NCBI GenBank assembly: GCA_036501365.1
Contig: DASYAL010000055.1
Location: 124,001 to 188,000, forward strand
Source of the DNA: CAIKMD01 sp036501365
GTDB taxonomy: Bacteria > Pseudomonadota > Alphaproteobacteria > ATCC43930 > CGMCC-115725
Length of the DNA: 64,000 nucleotides
Direction of reading: 5' to 3'
Positions 45,388 to 53,965 of the stretch are shown in pieces (the stretch's first letter is position 1; every line of letters begins with the position of its first letter). Below the pieces are notes generated by a model. That model had not been told where the DNA came from and made no database searches. It saw only the letters and a list, made by a program, of their open reading frames with translations. Position numbers and translations under genes: made by a program.

Positions 45388-45783
45388 ATGGCCGATGAAG
45401 CTTATGAAGATATCCCCGGCACGCAGGTCTTCGATGCCAAGCGCTCACGCCAGGGCTATTGGCTCAACATGTTCTGCATGTCGCTGATGAAGGACGAGAA
45501 CCGCAAGGCCTTCAAGGCGAACGAGGCGAAATACCTCGACCAGTTCCCGATGTCGATCGAGCAGCGCGAGGCGATCCTGAAGCGGCAGTGGAACCGGATG
45601 CTCGAGCTCGGCGGCAACATCTATTACACCTCGAAGCTCGGCGCGACCGACGGACTCTCGTTCCAGAACCTCGCGGCGCTGATGACCGGATCGACCCAGG
45701 AGCAATATGCGGCGATGATGCTCGCCGGCGGCCGTCCGCCCGACGGCAATCGCAGCAAATCGGAATGGAAGAACCGTGGCTAA
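45388..45783 (+). CDS. ligA: Protocatechuate 4,5-dioxygenase alpha subunit LigA
   Basis: 131-residue small subunit. The family blocks QGYWLNMFCMSLMKDENR, FPMSIEQREAILKRQWNRML and GGNIYYTSKLGATDGLSFQ match LigA, and the GNRS end is normal. It forms the heterodimer with LigB that cleaves protocatechuate. It starts 1 base after ligI and overlaps ligB by 8 bases. Confidence 0.94.
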   Translation: MADEAYEDIPGTQVFDAKRSRQGYWLNMFCMSLMKDENRKAFKANEAKYLDQFPMSIEQREAILKRQWNRMLELGGNIYYTSKLGATDGLSFQNLAALMTGSTQEQYAAMMLAGGRPPDGNRSKSEWKNRG

Positions 45784-46618
45784 GCTCATCGCAGGCGTCA
45801 CCACCTCGCACGTGCCGGCGATCGGCGCGGCGCTCGACAACGGCAAAAGCGACGAGCCTTACTGGCAGCGCGTCTTCGGCGGCTACGATTTCTCGAAGAA
45901 ATGGCTCGCCGAGCTGAAGCCCGACGTCGTGTTCCTGGTCTATAACGACCACGCCTCGGCCTTCTCGCTCGAGGTGATCCCGACCTTTGCTTTGGGCTGC
46001 GCCGAGAGCTTCCCGATTGCCGATGAAGGCTGGGGGCCTCGGCCGGTGCCGGTGGTGAAGGGTCATCCCGATCTCGCCTGGCATATCGCGCAATCGACCA
46101 TCCTCGACGAATTCGACATGACCATCGTCAACAAGATGGAAGTCGATCACGGGCTGACGGTGCCTTTGTCGCTGATGGTCGGCCAACCCAAGGAATGGCC
46201 GTTCAAAGTCATCCCGCTCTGCGTCAACGTGATCCAATATCCGCCGCCGACCGGGCATCGCTGCTATATGCTCGGCAAGGCGATCCGCAAGGCGATCGAC
46301 AGCTTCCCGCAGGATCTGCGTGTCGTCATCTTCGGCACCGGCGGCATGTCGCATCAGCTCCAAGGCCCGCGCGCCGGCTTCATCAATTCGGAATTCGACA
46401 ACCGCTTCCTCGACAAATTCGTCGCCGACCCGGTCGCGCTGACGAAGATCCCGCATGTCGACTACATCCGCGAGGCGGGCTCGGAAGGCATCGAGCTGGT
46501 GATGTGGCTGATTGCGCGCGGCGCGCTCGACGACCAGGTCAAGCAAGTGCATCGCTTCTATACCGTGCCGGCCTCGAACACGGCGGTCGGCCATCTGATT
46601 CTCGAAAACACCCGCTAA
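45776..46618 (+). CDS. ligB: Protocatechuate 4,5-dioxygenase beta subunit LigB
   Basis: 280-residue type II extradiol dioxygenase catalytic subunit. Iron ligands appear as TTSHVPAIG (H12), VYNDHASAF (H59 or near) and GSEGIELVMW (glutamate near residue 240); a catalytic histidine is in TGGMSHQLQGP. The product is 4-carboxy-2-hydroxymuconate-6-semialdehyde. GTG 45776 is the start, overlapping ligA by 8 bases. Confidence 0.94.
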   Translation: MAKLIAGVTTSHVPAIGAALDNGKSDEPYWQRVFGGYDFSKKWLAELKPDVVFLVYNDHASAFSLEVIPTFALGCAESFPIADEGWGPRPVPVVKGHPDLAWHIAQSTILDEFDMTIVNKMEVDHGLTVPLSLMVGQPKEWPFKVIPLCVNVIQYPPPTGHRCYMLGKAIRKAIDSFPQDLRVVIFGTGGMSHQLQGPRAGFINSEFDNRFLDKFVADPVALTKIPHVDYIREAGSEGIELVMWLIARGALDDQVKQVHRFYTVPASNTAVGHLILENTR

Positions 46619-46639
46619 GCACGCAAAAGAGAGGCATCC

Positions 46640-47596
46640 ATGAAAGTCTGTCTCGCCGGTCAGGGCGCGTTCGGCATCAAGCATCTCGAGGCGATCCAGG
46701 CGATCCCCGGCATCGAGGTCGTGACCCTCGCCGGCGGCCGGCCCGCCGGCACCGAGGAAGTCGCCAAGAAATGGAAGATCCCGCATTGGACGACCGATCT
46801 CGGCGAGAGCCTGAAACAGCCCGGCGTCGAGGCGGTGATCCTCGCCAGCCCGACCCAGGTCCATGCGGCGCAGGCGATCCAGGCGATGCGCGCCGGCAAG
46901 CATGTGCTGATCGAGATTCCTATCGCCGACAGCCTCGCCGACAGCGAGGAGATCCAGCATGTCGCGCAGCAGACCGGCGTCGTCGCCATGGGCGGCCATG
47001 TGCGGCGCTTCAATCCCAGCCACCAATACGTCCATAAGAAGATCGAGAAGGGCGAGCTCAAGATCCAGCAGATGGATGTGCAGACCTATTTCTTCCGCCG
47101 CTCGAACATGAACGCCGCCGGTCAGCCGCGCACCTGGACCGACCATCTCCTCTGGCATCACGCCTGCCACACCGTCGATCTCTTCCAGTGGCAGACCGGC
47201 GAGCTGCCTTCGGTCGCGCATGCGATCGAAGGGCCGTGGCATCCCGAGCTGAAGATCGCGATGGATATGAGCATCCAGCTCAAGGCGCCGAAATCGGGCG
47301 CGATCCTCACCCTGTCGCTGTCCTTCAACAACAATGGGCCGCAGGGCTCGTTTTTCCGCTACATCGGCGACAACGGCACCTACAAGGCGTATTACGACGA
47401 CCTCTCCGACGGCAAGGACCAGGTGATCGATCTCTCGAAGGTCGATGTCTCGATGAACGGCATCGAGCTCGAGGACCGCGAGTTCTTCGCCGCGATCAAG
47501 GAGAAGCGCCAGCCGAAATCGAGCATCAAGGACTGCCTCGACGCGATGCGCACCCTCGACCGGCTCGAGAAGGATATGAATTCGCAAAAGAAGTGA
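46640..47596 (+). CDS. ligC: 4-carboxy-2-hydroxymuconate-6-semialdehyde dehydrogenase LigC
   Basis: 318-residue GFO/IDH/MocA-fold oxidoreductase that converts the ring-cleavage product to 2-pyrone-4,6-dicarboxylate with NADP. The Rossmann motif is GQGAFGIKHLEAI, then LASPTQVHAAQAI and HVLIEIPIADS; the active-site region is DHLLWHHACHTVDLFQ. It comes 21 bases after ligB and ends the cluster; a dispersed repeat follows. Confidence 0.93.
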   Translation: MKVCLAGQGAFGIKHLEAIQAIPGIEVVTLAGGRPAGTEEVAKKWKIPHWTTDLGESLKQPGVEAVILASPTQVHAAQAIQAMRAGKHVLIEIPIADSLADSEEIQHVAQQTGVVAMGGHVRRFNPSHQYVHKKIEKGELKIQQMDVQTYFFRRSNMNAAGQPRTWTDHLLWHHACHTVDLFQWQTGELPSVAHAIEGPWHPELKIAMDMSIQLKAPKSGAILTLSLSFNNNGPQGSFFRYIGDNGTYKAYYDDLSDGKDQVIDLSKVDVSMNGIELEDREFFAAIKEKRQPKSSIKDCLDAMRTLDRLEKDMNSQKK

Positions 47597-47632
47597 CGTT
47601 CAGTTTCTGATCGTCACTCCGGCTCGCCTTCG

Positions 47633-47789
47633 TATGTCATTGCGGACAACCCGGCCGATCGCTCTTCGCGATTGGCCCCTCTGGGTTCATGCGCGAAGAG
47701 CGCGTGAACGGGTTGCCAGCGAAGCAATCCAGAGCGAGCGTGAACCCTGGCTTGCTTCGTCGGCCCTACCGGTCTCCTCGCAACGACGA
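47633..47789. repeat. CGTCATTGCGAGG dispersed repeat, diverged copy 2
   Basis: Diverged ends (TGTCATTGCGG near 47635 and CCTCGCAACGACGA near 47776) enclose GAAGCAATCCAG (47721-47732, identical to copy 1) and CTGGCTTGCTTC (47747-47758). An additional perfect 10-base stem, GCTCTTCGCG (47661-47670) with CGCGAAGAGC (47692-47701), is absent in copy 1. Confidence 0.65.
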
Positions 47790-47804
47790 GACGAAGTATC
47801 CGAA

Positions 47805-48821
47805 CTAGCCTCGCGCGCTCTCTTGGGCGATGAGCTCTCCCATCATCCGCGTCGCCTGAACGCCGCCCCAATCGGCATGGACGTTGACCGTACCCGCCGC
47901 GGGATCGAGGCTGATGTTGCGCTGCTGCGCCTCGAGCATATCCTTGTCCTCATCGAAGGCCGTGGTCACGGTCTTCAGGAAGAACTCCGAGCGCGCGGCA
48001 TTCGCCTGATCGAAATCGCGCGCATTGACCCAGAAATAGTGGCAGCTCGTATCGGTCTCGGGCGTGATCGCGTTGAGGATCATGACGCGGCGCTGCATCG
48101 GCTCGTTGCGCCCTTCGACCGGCACCGCATCGCGTGTCGGGATGTCGATCCAGATGTTCGAGGCAGGGGTGAAGGTGATGATCTTGGTCTGATCGACCAT
48201 GGGCGCGAAGCCGAGGCTCTTCATCGAGGGCGGGCAGGAGATGCCGGGCGCCTCGCGAATCACGCGCACGAAATCGTCGCCGCGATTTAGCTTCAGCTTG
48301 GCGTTGGTGTCCTCGGTCGAGCCGATGGTCGAGGAATGGACGAAAGCGACATGCGACAGGTCGATAAGATTCTCGACCAGCAGCAGGTAATTCGCCTCGA
48401 CATGGAGGCAGGCGCCGACCGCGGCCCAGCTCGGATCGTCGTTGCAAGAGAAATCGGGGATGAGCTTGGGATCGGCCTTGTCCTTCTCGCCCATCCAGAT
48501 CCAGAGATAGCGATGGCGCTCGATGCAGGGGTAGCCGCGCACGCCGAGCTTCGCCGGCACGCGCTCCTGGCCGGGAATCGCGACGCAAGCGCCCGACGCG
48601 TCGAAGGTGAAGCCGTGATAGCCGCATCGGATGCGGTCGCCGATCACCTTGCCTTTGTGCAGCGGCGCGCGACGATGGCAGCAACGGTCCTCGAGCGCGA
48701 CCGGCGATCCGTCCTCGCGGCGATAGAGCACCACCGGCTCGCCGAGCAGCACACGGCCCATCGGCGCGCTGCTTACCTCACGCGATTCGGCGGCGACGTA
48801 CCAGCAATTCCGCAAGAACAT
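47805..48821 (-). CDS. Rieske non-haem iron oxygenase, vanillate O-demethylase-like (VanA-like)
   Basis: 338-residue oxygenase subunit. The Rieske cluster motif is RCCHRRAPL then RCGYHGF (C47, H49, C66, H69), and the mononuclear iron site is NLIDLSHVAFVHSS (D-x2-H-x4-H). It belongs to the VanA/phthalate-type group. In context it may demethylate a methoxybenzoate to protocatechuate. No VanB-type reductase gene is in the window. ATG 48821 has GGAGAG upstream; the longer reading is rejected. It points towards the lig cluster. Confidence 0.87.
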   Translation of the reverse strand: MFLRNCWYVAAESREVSSAPMGRVLLGEPVVLYRREDGSPVALEDRCCHRRAPLHKGKVIGDRIRCGYHGFTFDASGACVAIPGQERVPAKLGVRGYPCIERHRYLWIWMGEKDKADPKLIPDFSCNDDPSWAAVGACLHVEANYLLLVENLIDLSHVAFVHSSTIGSTEDTNAKLKLNRGDDFVRVIREAPGISCPPSMKSLGFAPMVDQTKIITFTPASNIWIDIPTRDAVPVEGRNEPMQRRVMILNAITPETDTSCHYFWVNARDFDQANAARSEFFLKTVTTAFDEDKDMLEAQQRNISLDPAAGTVNVHADWGGVQATRMMGELIAQESARG

Positions 48822-48900
48822 GGCGTCTCTCCATGCCAACGCGCGAACTATAGCATGGGCCCGAGCGGGTCGTGCTATTTTGCGCGGCAAGGAGGAAACC

Positions 48901-49890
48901 ATGAAACCACGATTGTGCACGGCGCTCACCCTGTCGGTGGCAGTGCTGTTAGTGAGTGGCGTGCACGCCAATACGACGCTGCGCCTCGGCCAAGTGCCCT
49001 CAACGATGAAGAGCATCGGCGTGGTGCCTTATGTCATCGCCGAGCGCCAGGGCTTCTTTAGCCGTGATCATCTCGCCGTCGAGCTCGTGCCGCTCGAAGG
49101 CGGCACCGACCAGATGGTGAAGCGCTTGGATGCCGGCGATGTCGAGATTAGCTCTTCGGCGACGCCCTATTTCATCCAGGCAGTTGCCGAAGGCCGCTCG
49201 CATGCGGTGGCGATTGCCGCAGCCACCGCCAATCCGGTCTACAGCCTGATGGTCAAGCCCGCGATCAAGAGCTTCGCCGATCTGAGGGGCAAGACCCTCG
49301 GCCTCTCCCTCGGCATCGACACGATCTCGATCTCGATGCGCAAATTGCTGGCGCTGCACGGGCTCAAGGACGGCGACTATCAGGTGAAAGAGTTGGTCGG
49401 CACGCCGGTGCGCTTCGATTGCCTGAAGCGCGGCGAATGCGACGGCGTGCCGCTCGGCCAGCCCGAAGACTTCGCCGCGATCGACCAAGGCTTCTCCCGG
49501 CTCGGCGTGTCCACCGAGGCGGTGAAGCATTTCGAATTCACGCTACTGATCGTGCGGCCGGATTGGGCGCAACAGAATCGCGCGACGCTGGTCGCCTTCC
49601 TGCGCGGCTTTGCGGCGTCGCTGCGCTATTTTCGCGACCCCAAGCATCGCGACGACGTGGTGCGGACGATCACCGCCACCACCGGCGTTTCGGAGAAGAT
49701 CGCACGCGAGACGCTCGCGCTTTATTTTCAACCCGATCGCGGCGTCATCCCGCACGCCGGCGAGATCGATCTGAAAGGCCTGGCGCAGGTGATCGCGTTC
49801 ATGGGCGAGGCCGGCGCGCTGAAAGCGCCGCTGCCAAAGCCGGCGCGCTTCGTCGATACCAGCTATCTCCACGCTGCCGGCGTTCGCTAG
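48901..49890 (+). CDS. ABC transporter substrate-binding protein (NMT1/ThiY-like)
   Basis: 329-residue periplasmic protein with a signal peptide (about residues 1-23, ending VHA). The family blocks are PYVIAERQGFFSRDHLAVEL, LDAGDVEISSSATPYF and FADLRGKTLGLSLG. No permease or ATPase gene of its own type is adjacent; its 3' end overlaps the convergent exporter gene by 4 bases. The ligand may be an aromatic or sulfonate compound, but this is a guess. Confidence 0.8.
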   Translation: MKPRLCTALTLSVAVLLVSGVHANTTLRLGQVPSTMKSIGVVPYVIAERQGFFSRDHLAVELVPLEGGTDQMVKRLDAGDVEISSSATPYFIQAVAEGRSHAVAIAAATANPVYSLMVKPAIKSFADLRGKTLGLSLGIDTISISMRKLLALHGLKDGDYQVKELVGTPVRFDCLKRGECDGVPLGQPEDFAAIDQGFSRLGVSTEAVKHFEFTLLIVRPDWAQQNRATLVAFLRGFAASLRYFRDPKHRDDVVRTITATTGVSEKIARETLALYFQPDRGVIPHAGEIDLKGLAQVIAFMGEAGALKAPLPKPARFVDTSYLHAAGVR

Positions 49891-50849
49891 GCGCGGACTT
49901 CCTGGCGCTGGAAGACGACATAAGCGCCGACGAACAGCACGATGACGCCGGCGATGAGGCTCGTCACCTGCGGCCAGACCAGCAAGAGGCTCTGGCCCAA
50001 AGGCAGCGGATTGCCCATGACGGCGCCCTGAAGCTGGTCCATGAAAACCGGGCCGAGCGCGCGGGTCGAGGGATGCATGATGCCGAGCAGGGATTCGGCA
50101 TAGAGCGTGTTGGGCGAGAGCCGCGCGAGCGTTTGCTGCAGCATAATCTGCGTGTAGCTCGGCCCCATGATGAGGTTGAGCTCGGTGGTCGGGAAGATCG
50201 CGCTGGTGATGAATTGCGAGAGCAGCGGCCAGAGCACGCTCATCAGCAGCCAGAGGCCGAGCGCGACGAGGGCCGAGGTCGCGGCGGCGCGGAAGATCAC
50301 CGAGCACAGCATCGCCACCGCGAGCCACAGCCCGCCATAAGCGAGCGAGACAACAAGGAAGGCGATGCCGCGGATCACTTCTTCGCTGCTCGGCGGCACG
50401 CCGAGGGTGATGAGCCCCAAGCCGATGATCAGCAGCCACAGCGTCACCAGCGCCACGCCGAGGGTCGCCAAGCCGGCGAAGAATTTGCCGAGCAGCAGCG
50501 CATCGCGATAGACCGGCTGCGCCAGGATGCGGCTCATGGTGCGGCGGTTGAACTCGCCGTTGACCGAATCGAAACCGAGGCCGATCGCGACCAGCGGGAT
50601 GAGGAAGCCGAGCACCGCCATGAAGGACGGCAGGGGGTCATGCGCGTTGGTGAAGAGCCGCAGGAAGAGGAAAGGGTCCTGCGAGGTCGTGTTCTTCAGA
50701 TCCTGGATCGCGGTATAGACTGCGCCGATGCCCGTCAGCAGCACCAGCCATTCGAGCACGCGCATCCGGCCGCTGCCGAGATGATCGGCGAATTCCTTCA
50801 TGAAGACCGTGCCGCAGCCGGTCCAGACCGAGCCGCTACGCCGCGCCAT
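49887..50849 (-). CDS. ABC-2 type permease (NosY-like)
   Basis: 320-residue membrane protein with six or so helices, an N-terminal cytosolic FMKEFADHLGSGRMRVLE segment and the DSVNGEFNRRTMSRILAQPV loop typical of ABC-2/NosY permeases that pair with the ATPase upstream. It overlaps the ATPase gene by 14 bases. It is third in a unit with the NEW3-domain protein. Export substrate is unknown. Confidence 0.85.
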   Translation of the reverse strand: MARRSGSVWTGCGTVFMKEFADHLGSGRMRVLEWLVLLTGIGAVYTAIQDLKNTTSQDPFLFLRLFTNAHDPLPSFMAVLGFLIPLVAIGLGFDSVNGEFNRRTMSRILAQPVYRDALLLGKFFAGLATLGVALVTLWLLIIGLGLITLGVPPSSEEVIRGIAFLVVSLAYGGLWLAVAMLCSVIFRAAATSALVALGLWLLMSVLWPLLSQFITSAIFPTTELNLIMGPSYTQIMLQQTLARLSPNTLYAESLLGIMHPSTRALGPVFMDQLQGAVMGNPLPLGQSLLLVWPQVTSLIAGVIVLFVGAYVVFQRQEVRA

Positions 50850-51804
50850 GCTGTCCCTCGGTATGATGTTGGCCCTCGAAATAATGACGATAGACGGTGT
50901 CGAGACTGGGTTCGACATGATCCAAGCGCATCAGCGCGCCGCCCGAGGCGACGATCGCCGCGCCAAGCTCGGCGCGGATGTCGCGCGCCGCGACGAGGCG
51001 ATAATGGCCATCGTCCGATTGGGTCACGCGCAGCACCCCGTCGATACCGGCGAAGACGCGCGGCAGGTCGCTGCCGACTGCCTCGATATCGACGCCGTAG
51101 CCGCCGCCCAGCACCTGCTGCGACAGTTTCTCGACCGTGCCCTCGATCGCGATCTTGCCGCGGTTGAAGAGCGCGACCCGGTCGCATACCGCCTGCACCT
51201 GATCGAGCAGATGCGAGGAGAGCAGCACCGCGACGCGATCGGCCTTGAGGCCGCGGATCATGTCGAGGAACTCGAAGGTCGCCTGCGGGTCGAGGCCGGA
51301 GGTCGGCTCGTCGAGGATCGCGACCTCGGCGCGTTTCATGATCACTTCGGCGAGACCGAGACGCCGCCGCATGCCGTGCGAGAAGGTTCCGACCTTGTTG
51401 TCGGCGACATCCCTCAGCCGCACGCGCGCGAGGCCGTCGCTGATACGGCTCTCGATCGCGTCGCGGCCGATGCCGGCGAGCTTGGCGGTGTAGCGCAGAT
51501 TCTGGCGCGCGGTGAGGTTGTCGTAGAAACCGACCGAATCGGGCAGATAGCCAACGTGGCGCTTCACCTCGAGCGGCTCGCGCATCGGGTTGAAGCCCGC
51601 GACGGTCACCGTGCCGCCGCTCGCCTCGGTGAGACCGAGGAGCATCAGGATCGTCGTCGTCTTGCCGGCGCCATTCGGGCCGAGCAGGCCGAAGATCTCG
51701 CCGCGCTTGATCGCGAGATCGATGCCGTCGACGGCCGGTACCCGGCCATAGAGCTTCTTGAGGCCGCTCGCCGCAATGATGATGTCGTTGGCGGGATCGG
51801 CCAT
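50836..51804 (-). CDS. ABC transporter ATP-binding protein
   Basis: 322-residue ATPase. Walker A is GPNGAGKTTT (near residue 40), the signature is FSHGMRRRLGLAEV, Walker B is VAILDEPTSGLDP and the H-loop is VLLSSHLLD. A C-terminal accessory domain of about 90 residues follows, as in NosF/CcmA-like exporters. ATG at 51804 is chosen; the longer form overlaps the NEW3 gene. Partner of the permease at 49887. Confidence 0.9.
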   Translation of the reverse strand: MADPANDIIIAASGLKKLYGRVPAVDGIDLAIKRGEIFGLLGPNGAGKTTTILMLLGLTEASGGTVTVAGFNPMREPLEVKRHVGYLPDSVGFYDNLTARQNLRYTAKLAGIGRDAIESRISDGLARVRLRDVADNKVGTFSHGMRRRLGLAEVIMKRAEVAILDEPTSGLDPQATFEFLDMIRGLKADRVAVLLSSHLLDQVQAVCDRVALFNRGKIAIEGTVEKLSQQVLGGGYGVDIEAVGSDLPRVFAGIDGVLRVTQSDDGHYRLVAARDIRAELGAAIVASGGALMRLDHVEPSLDTVYRHYFEGQHHTEGQHGAA

Positions 51805-51824
51805 GACGCGCCGGGCGCTCGCGA

Positions 51825-53009
51825 TCAGCGCCGGCCGAACCGCGCGACCGCGCCGACCGCGATCAAGAGCGCGATCGCGACGATGGCGACGCCGATGATG
51901 CCCCACATGGTCGAGGTCGAAACCGTAACGCGGATATCGGCGGAGCTCGAGGCGCTGCCGCTACCATTGGCGCTGAAGGTGGTCATGTAGTCGCCGGCGA
52001 CCGCCTTCGAGGACGGCGTTAATTGCGCCTGCACGTCGATCTTCTGGCCCGGCGCGAGCTCGGCGATCTTGTCGGGCTGGAAGCTCACCTTCCAATCCGA
52101 GGGCGGCGATGAGCTCAGCGCCACGTCTTGCGCCGGCGCGCTGCCGTCATTGCTCAAGGTCAGCGATACCGGCGTGGTCTCGCCGGCGACCGCGGCGGTC
52201 GAGAGCCGCCCGTCCTGTCCCGTAAGCTTCAGTTGCGACTGGCCGGTGATGTCCATCACCATCCGGCCGTCCGCGGTCGCGTTATCCGCCGAGACTTCGA
52301 CCGCGACCGGATAGCTGCCCGCCTTGGTGTCGGACGGCGGCGTCACCTTGACCTTCAGGTCCTTGTCCTTGCCGGCCTCGATCGGGATCGAGGCGATCTC
52401 TTGCGTGCCATAGGCTTCCTCGAAGGTGGTCTGGAAGCCTTGCGGCGCCTGCGCCTTCAAGTTGACGATGAGATCACGGTCGCTCTTGTTGGCGACGTTG
52501 AACTGGAACTCGAAGCTGGTCTTGGCGGTGCCGATCAGCGACGGGTTGGTGGTCTTGAGCGCGAGCTGGGCCGGCAGCACCTCGCCGACGGTGACGTCGA
52601 TCGGCAAAGCGACGGTCGCATCGGGCGCCTTGGCATGGAGCGTCACGGTCTGCGTGCCGTCGGGCGCGCCCGCGGGAACGTCGAGCCGCAGCTGGACCTG
52701 GACGTTGTCGTCGGTCGCCGGCATCGCCGCGGTGATCGGCGCGCCGCCGCCGAGCAAGGTCGCGGTCCAGCCGGTCGGCACGCCATCGACCGAGAGCGCG
52801 ACGCGCTCGGGCGCGAGACCCGAATTCTGCAGCTTCACCTTGATCGTGGTGCTGTCGCCGGCGCGCGCCGTTACCGAGGGATAATCGGTGGTGAGCCACA
52901 GGCCTTTGAGATGCGCTGGCGTCGTGTCGGCAGCGAAAGAGGGCGCGGCGAGCGCGACCAGGGCGCTGACGACAAACGCGCGAAGGGCAAGAGTGAGAGA
53001 GCGCATCAT
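51825..53009 (-). CDS. NEW3-domain secreted protein with C-terminal membrane anchor
   Basis: 394-residue protein with a signal peptide (about residues 1-26), several NPCBM-associated NEW3-type Ig-like repeats (for example KVKLQNSGLAPERVALSVDG and LSNDGSAPAQDVALSSSPP), a Ser/Thr-rich linker and a C-terminal membrane helix with a basic end (AVARFGRR). It lies 20 bases before the ATPase gene, forming a three-gene unit that may process or anchor an exported cell-surface partner. Function unknown. Confidence 0.78.
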   Translation of the reverse strand: MMRSLTLALRAFVVSALVALAAPSFAADTTPAHLKGLWLTTDYPSVTARAGDSTTIKVKLQNSGLAPERVALSVDGVPTGWTATLLGGGAPITAAMPATDDNVQVQLRLDVPAGAPDGTQTVTLHAKAPDATVALPIDVTVGEVLPAQLALKTTNPSLIGTAKTSFEFQFNVANKSDRDLIVNLKAQAPQGFQTTFEEAYGTQEIASIPIEAGKDKDLKVKVTPPSDTKAGSYPVAVEVSADNATADGRMVMDITGQSQLKLTGQDGRLSTAAVAGETTPVSLTLSNDGSAPAQDVALSSSPPSDWKVSFQPDKIAELAPGQKIDVQAQLTPSSKAVAGDYMTTFSANGSGSASSSADIRVTVSTSTMWGIIGVAIVAIALLIAVGAVARFGRR

Positions 53010-53148
53010 GGCGATCGATCCCCAGGTGTAACGTTTCTTCTATGGGGCACCGCCCGCGACGGAGGGTGCTCGTGAAGCGCGAAAAAACTACCGCCCGGGG
53101 GGCGGCGTCAACAGTTAAATCGATGTAAGTCGTGCCCTCAGGCGGGGT

Positions 53149-53964
53149 ATGCGGTTGGCCCCTCCGCGGCCGCGGCTTATCTTGTCGCGTCTCATGCCTT
53201 TCCCAACCTTTAGCCGACTGCCCGATGCGCGCCCGCCACGCAAGGCAGGCGCGGGATCGCGCCCGCCGGGCCGCCTTGGCGCGCGGCGCTGGCGGCACCG
53301 CGCGCTGCGGATCGCGCTCCGGGCTCTCCTGATCGGCATGGCGTTGCCGGTGCTGTTGATCATCGTCTATCGCTTCGTGCCGCCGCCGGTCAGCGCGCTG
53401 ATGATGATCCGCTCGATCGAAGGCGCGCCGCTCCATCGCGACTGGGTGCCGCTCGATCGCATGTCGCCGTCGATGGTGCGCGCCGTGGTCGCGAGCGAGG
53501 ACGAGAAATTCTGCGTCCATCACGGCTTCGATTGGGACGCGATCGGGACGAATTTTCGCGACTGGCGCGCTGGCCGCACGCCCAAAGGCGCCAGCACGAT
53601 CAGCATGCAGACGGCGAAGAATCTGTTCCTCTGGCCGGATCGCAGCGTGCTGCGCAAGGCGATCGAAGCCTATCTCACGGTGTGGATCGAGCTCTTCTGG
53701 GACAAGCATCGCATCATCGAGACCTATCTCAACATCGTCGAATGGGGCGACGGCATCTACGGCGCCGACACCGCGGCGCGGCATTATTTCGGCAAGCCCG
53801 CTTCGGCTCTATCGCCGCGAGAGGCGGCGCTGCTGGCGGCAGTGCTGCCCGATCCGCTGCACTGGTCGCCGGTCCGGCCGAGCGCTTATGTCGCGATGCG
53901 CGCCGTGTCGATCCGCGAGCACATGCCGGAGATGGCCGTGCCCGGCACGGCTGGCTGTCACTGA
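53149..53964 (+). CDS. mtgA: Monofunctional peptidoglycan glycosyltransferase MtgA
   Basis: 271-residue membrane-anchored transglycosylase (GT51). A long basic N-terminus (about residues 1-50) and a membrane helix (about 55-75) precede AVVASEDEKFCVHHGFDW with the catalytic Glu, GASTISMQTAKNLFLW and the second catalytic Glu in IETYLNIVEWGDGIYG. It polymerises lipid II. The start may be ATG 53149 or 53194. Confidence 0.93.
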   Translation: MRLAPPRPRLILSRLMPFPTFSRLPDARPPRKAGAGSRPPGRLGARRWRHRALRIALRALLIGMALPVLLIIVYRFVPPPVSALMMIRSIEGAPLHRDWVPLDRMSPSMVRAVVASEDEKFCVHHGFDWDAIGTNFRDWRAGRTPKGASTISMQTAKNLFLWPDRSVLRKAIEAYLTVWIELFWDKHRIIETYLNIVEWGDGIYGADTAARHYFGKPASALSPREAALLAAVLPDPLHWSPVRPSAYVAMRAVSIREHMPEMAVPGTAGCH

Positions 53965-53965
53965 G

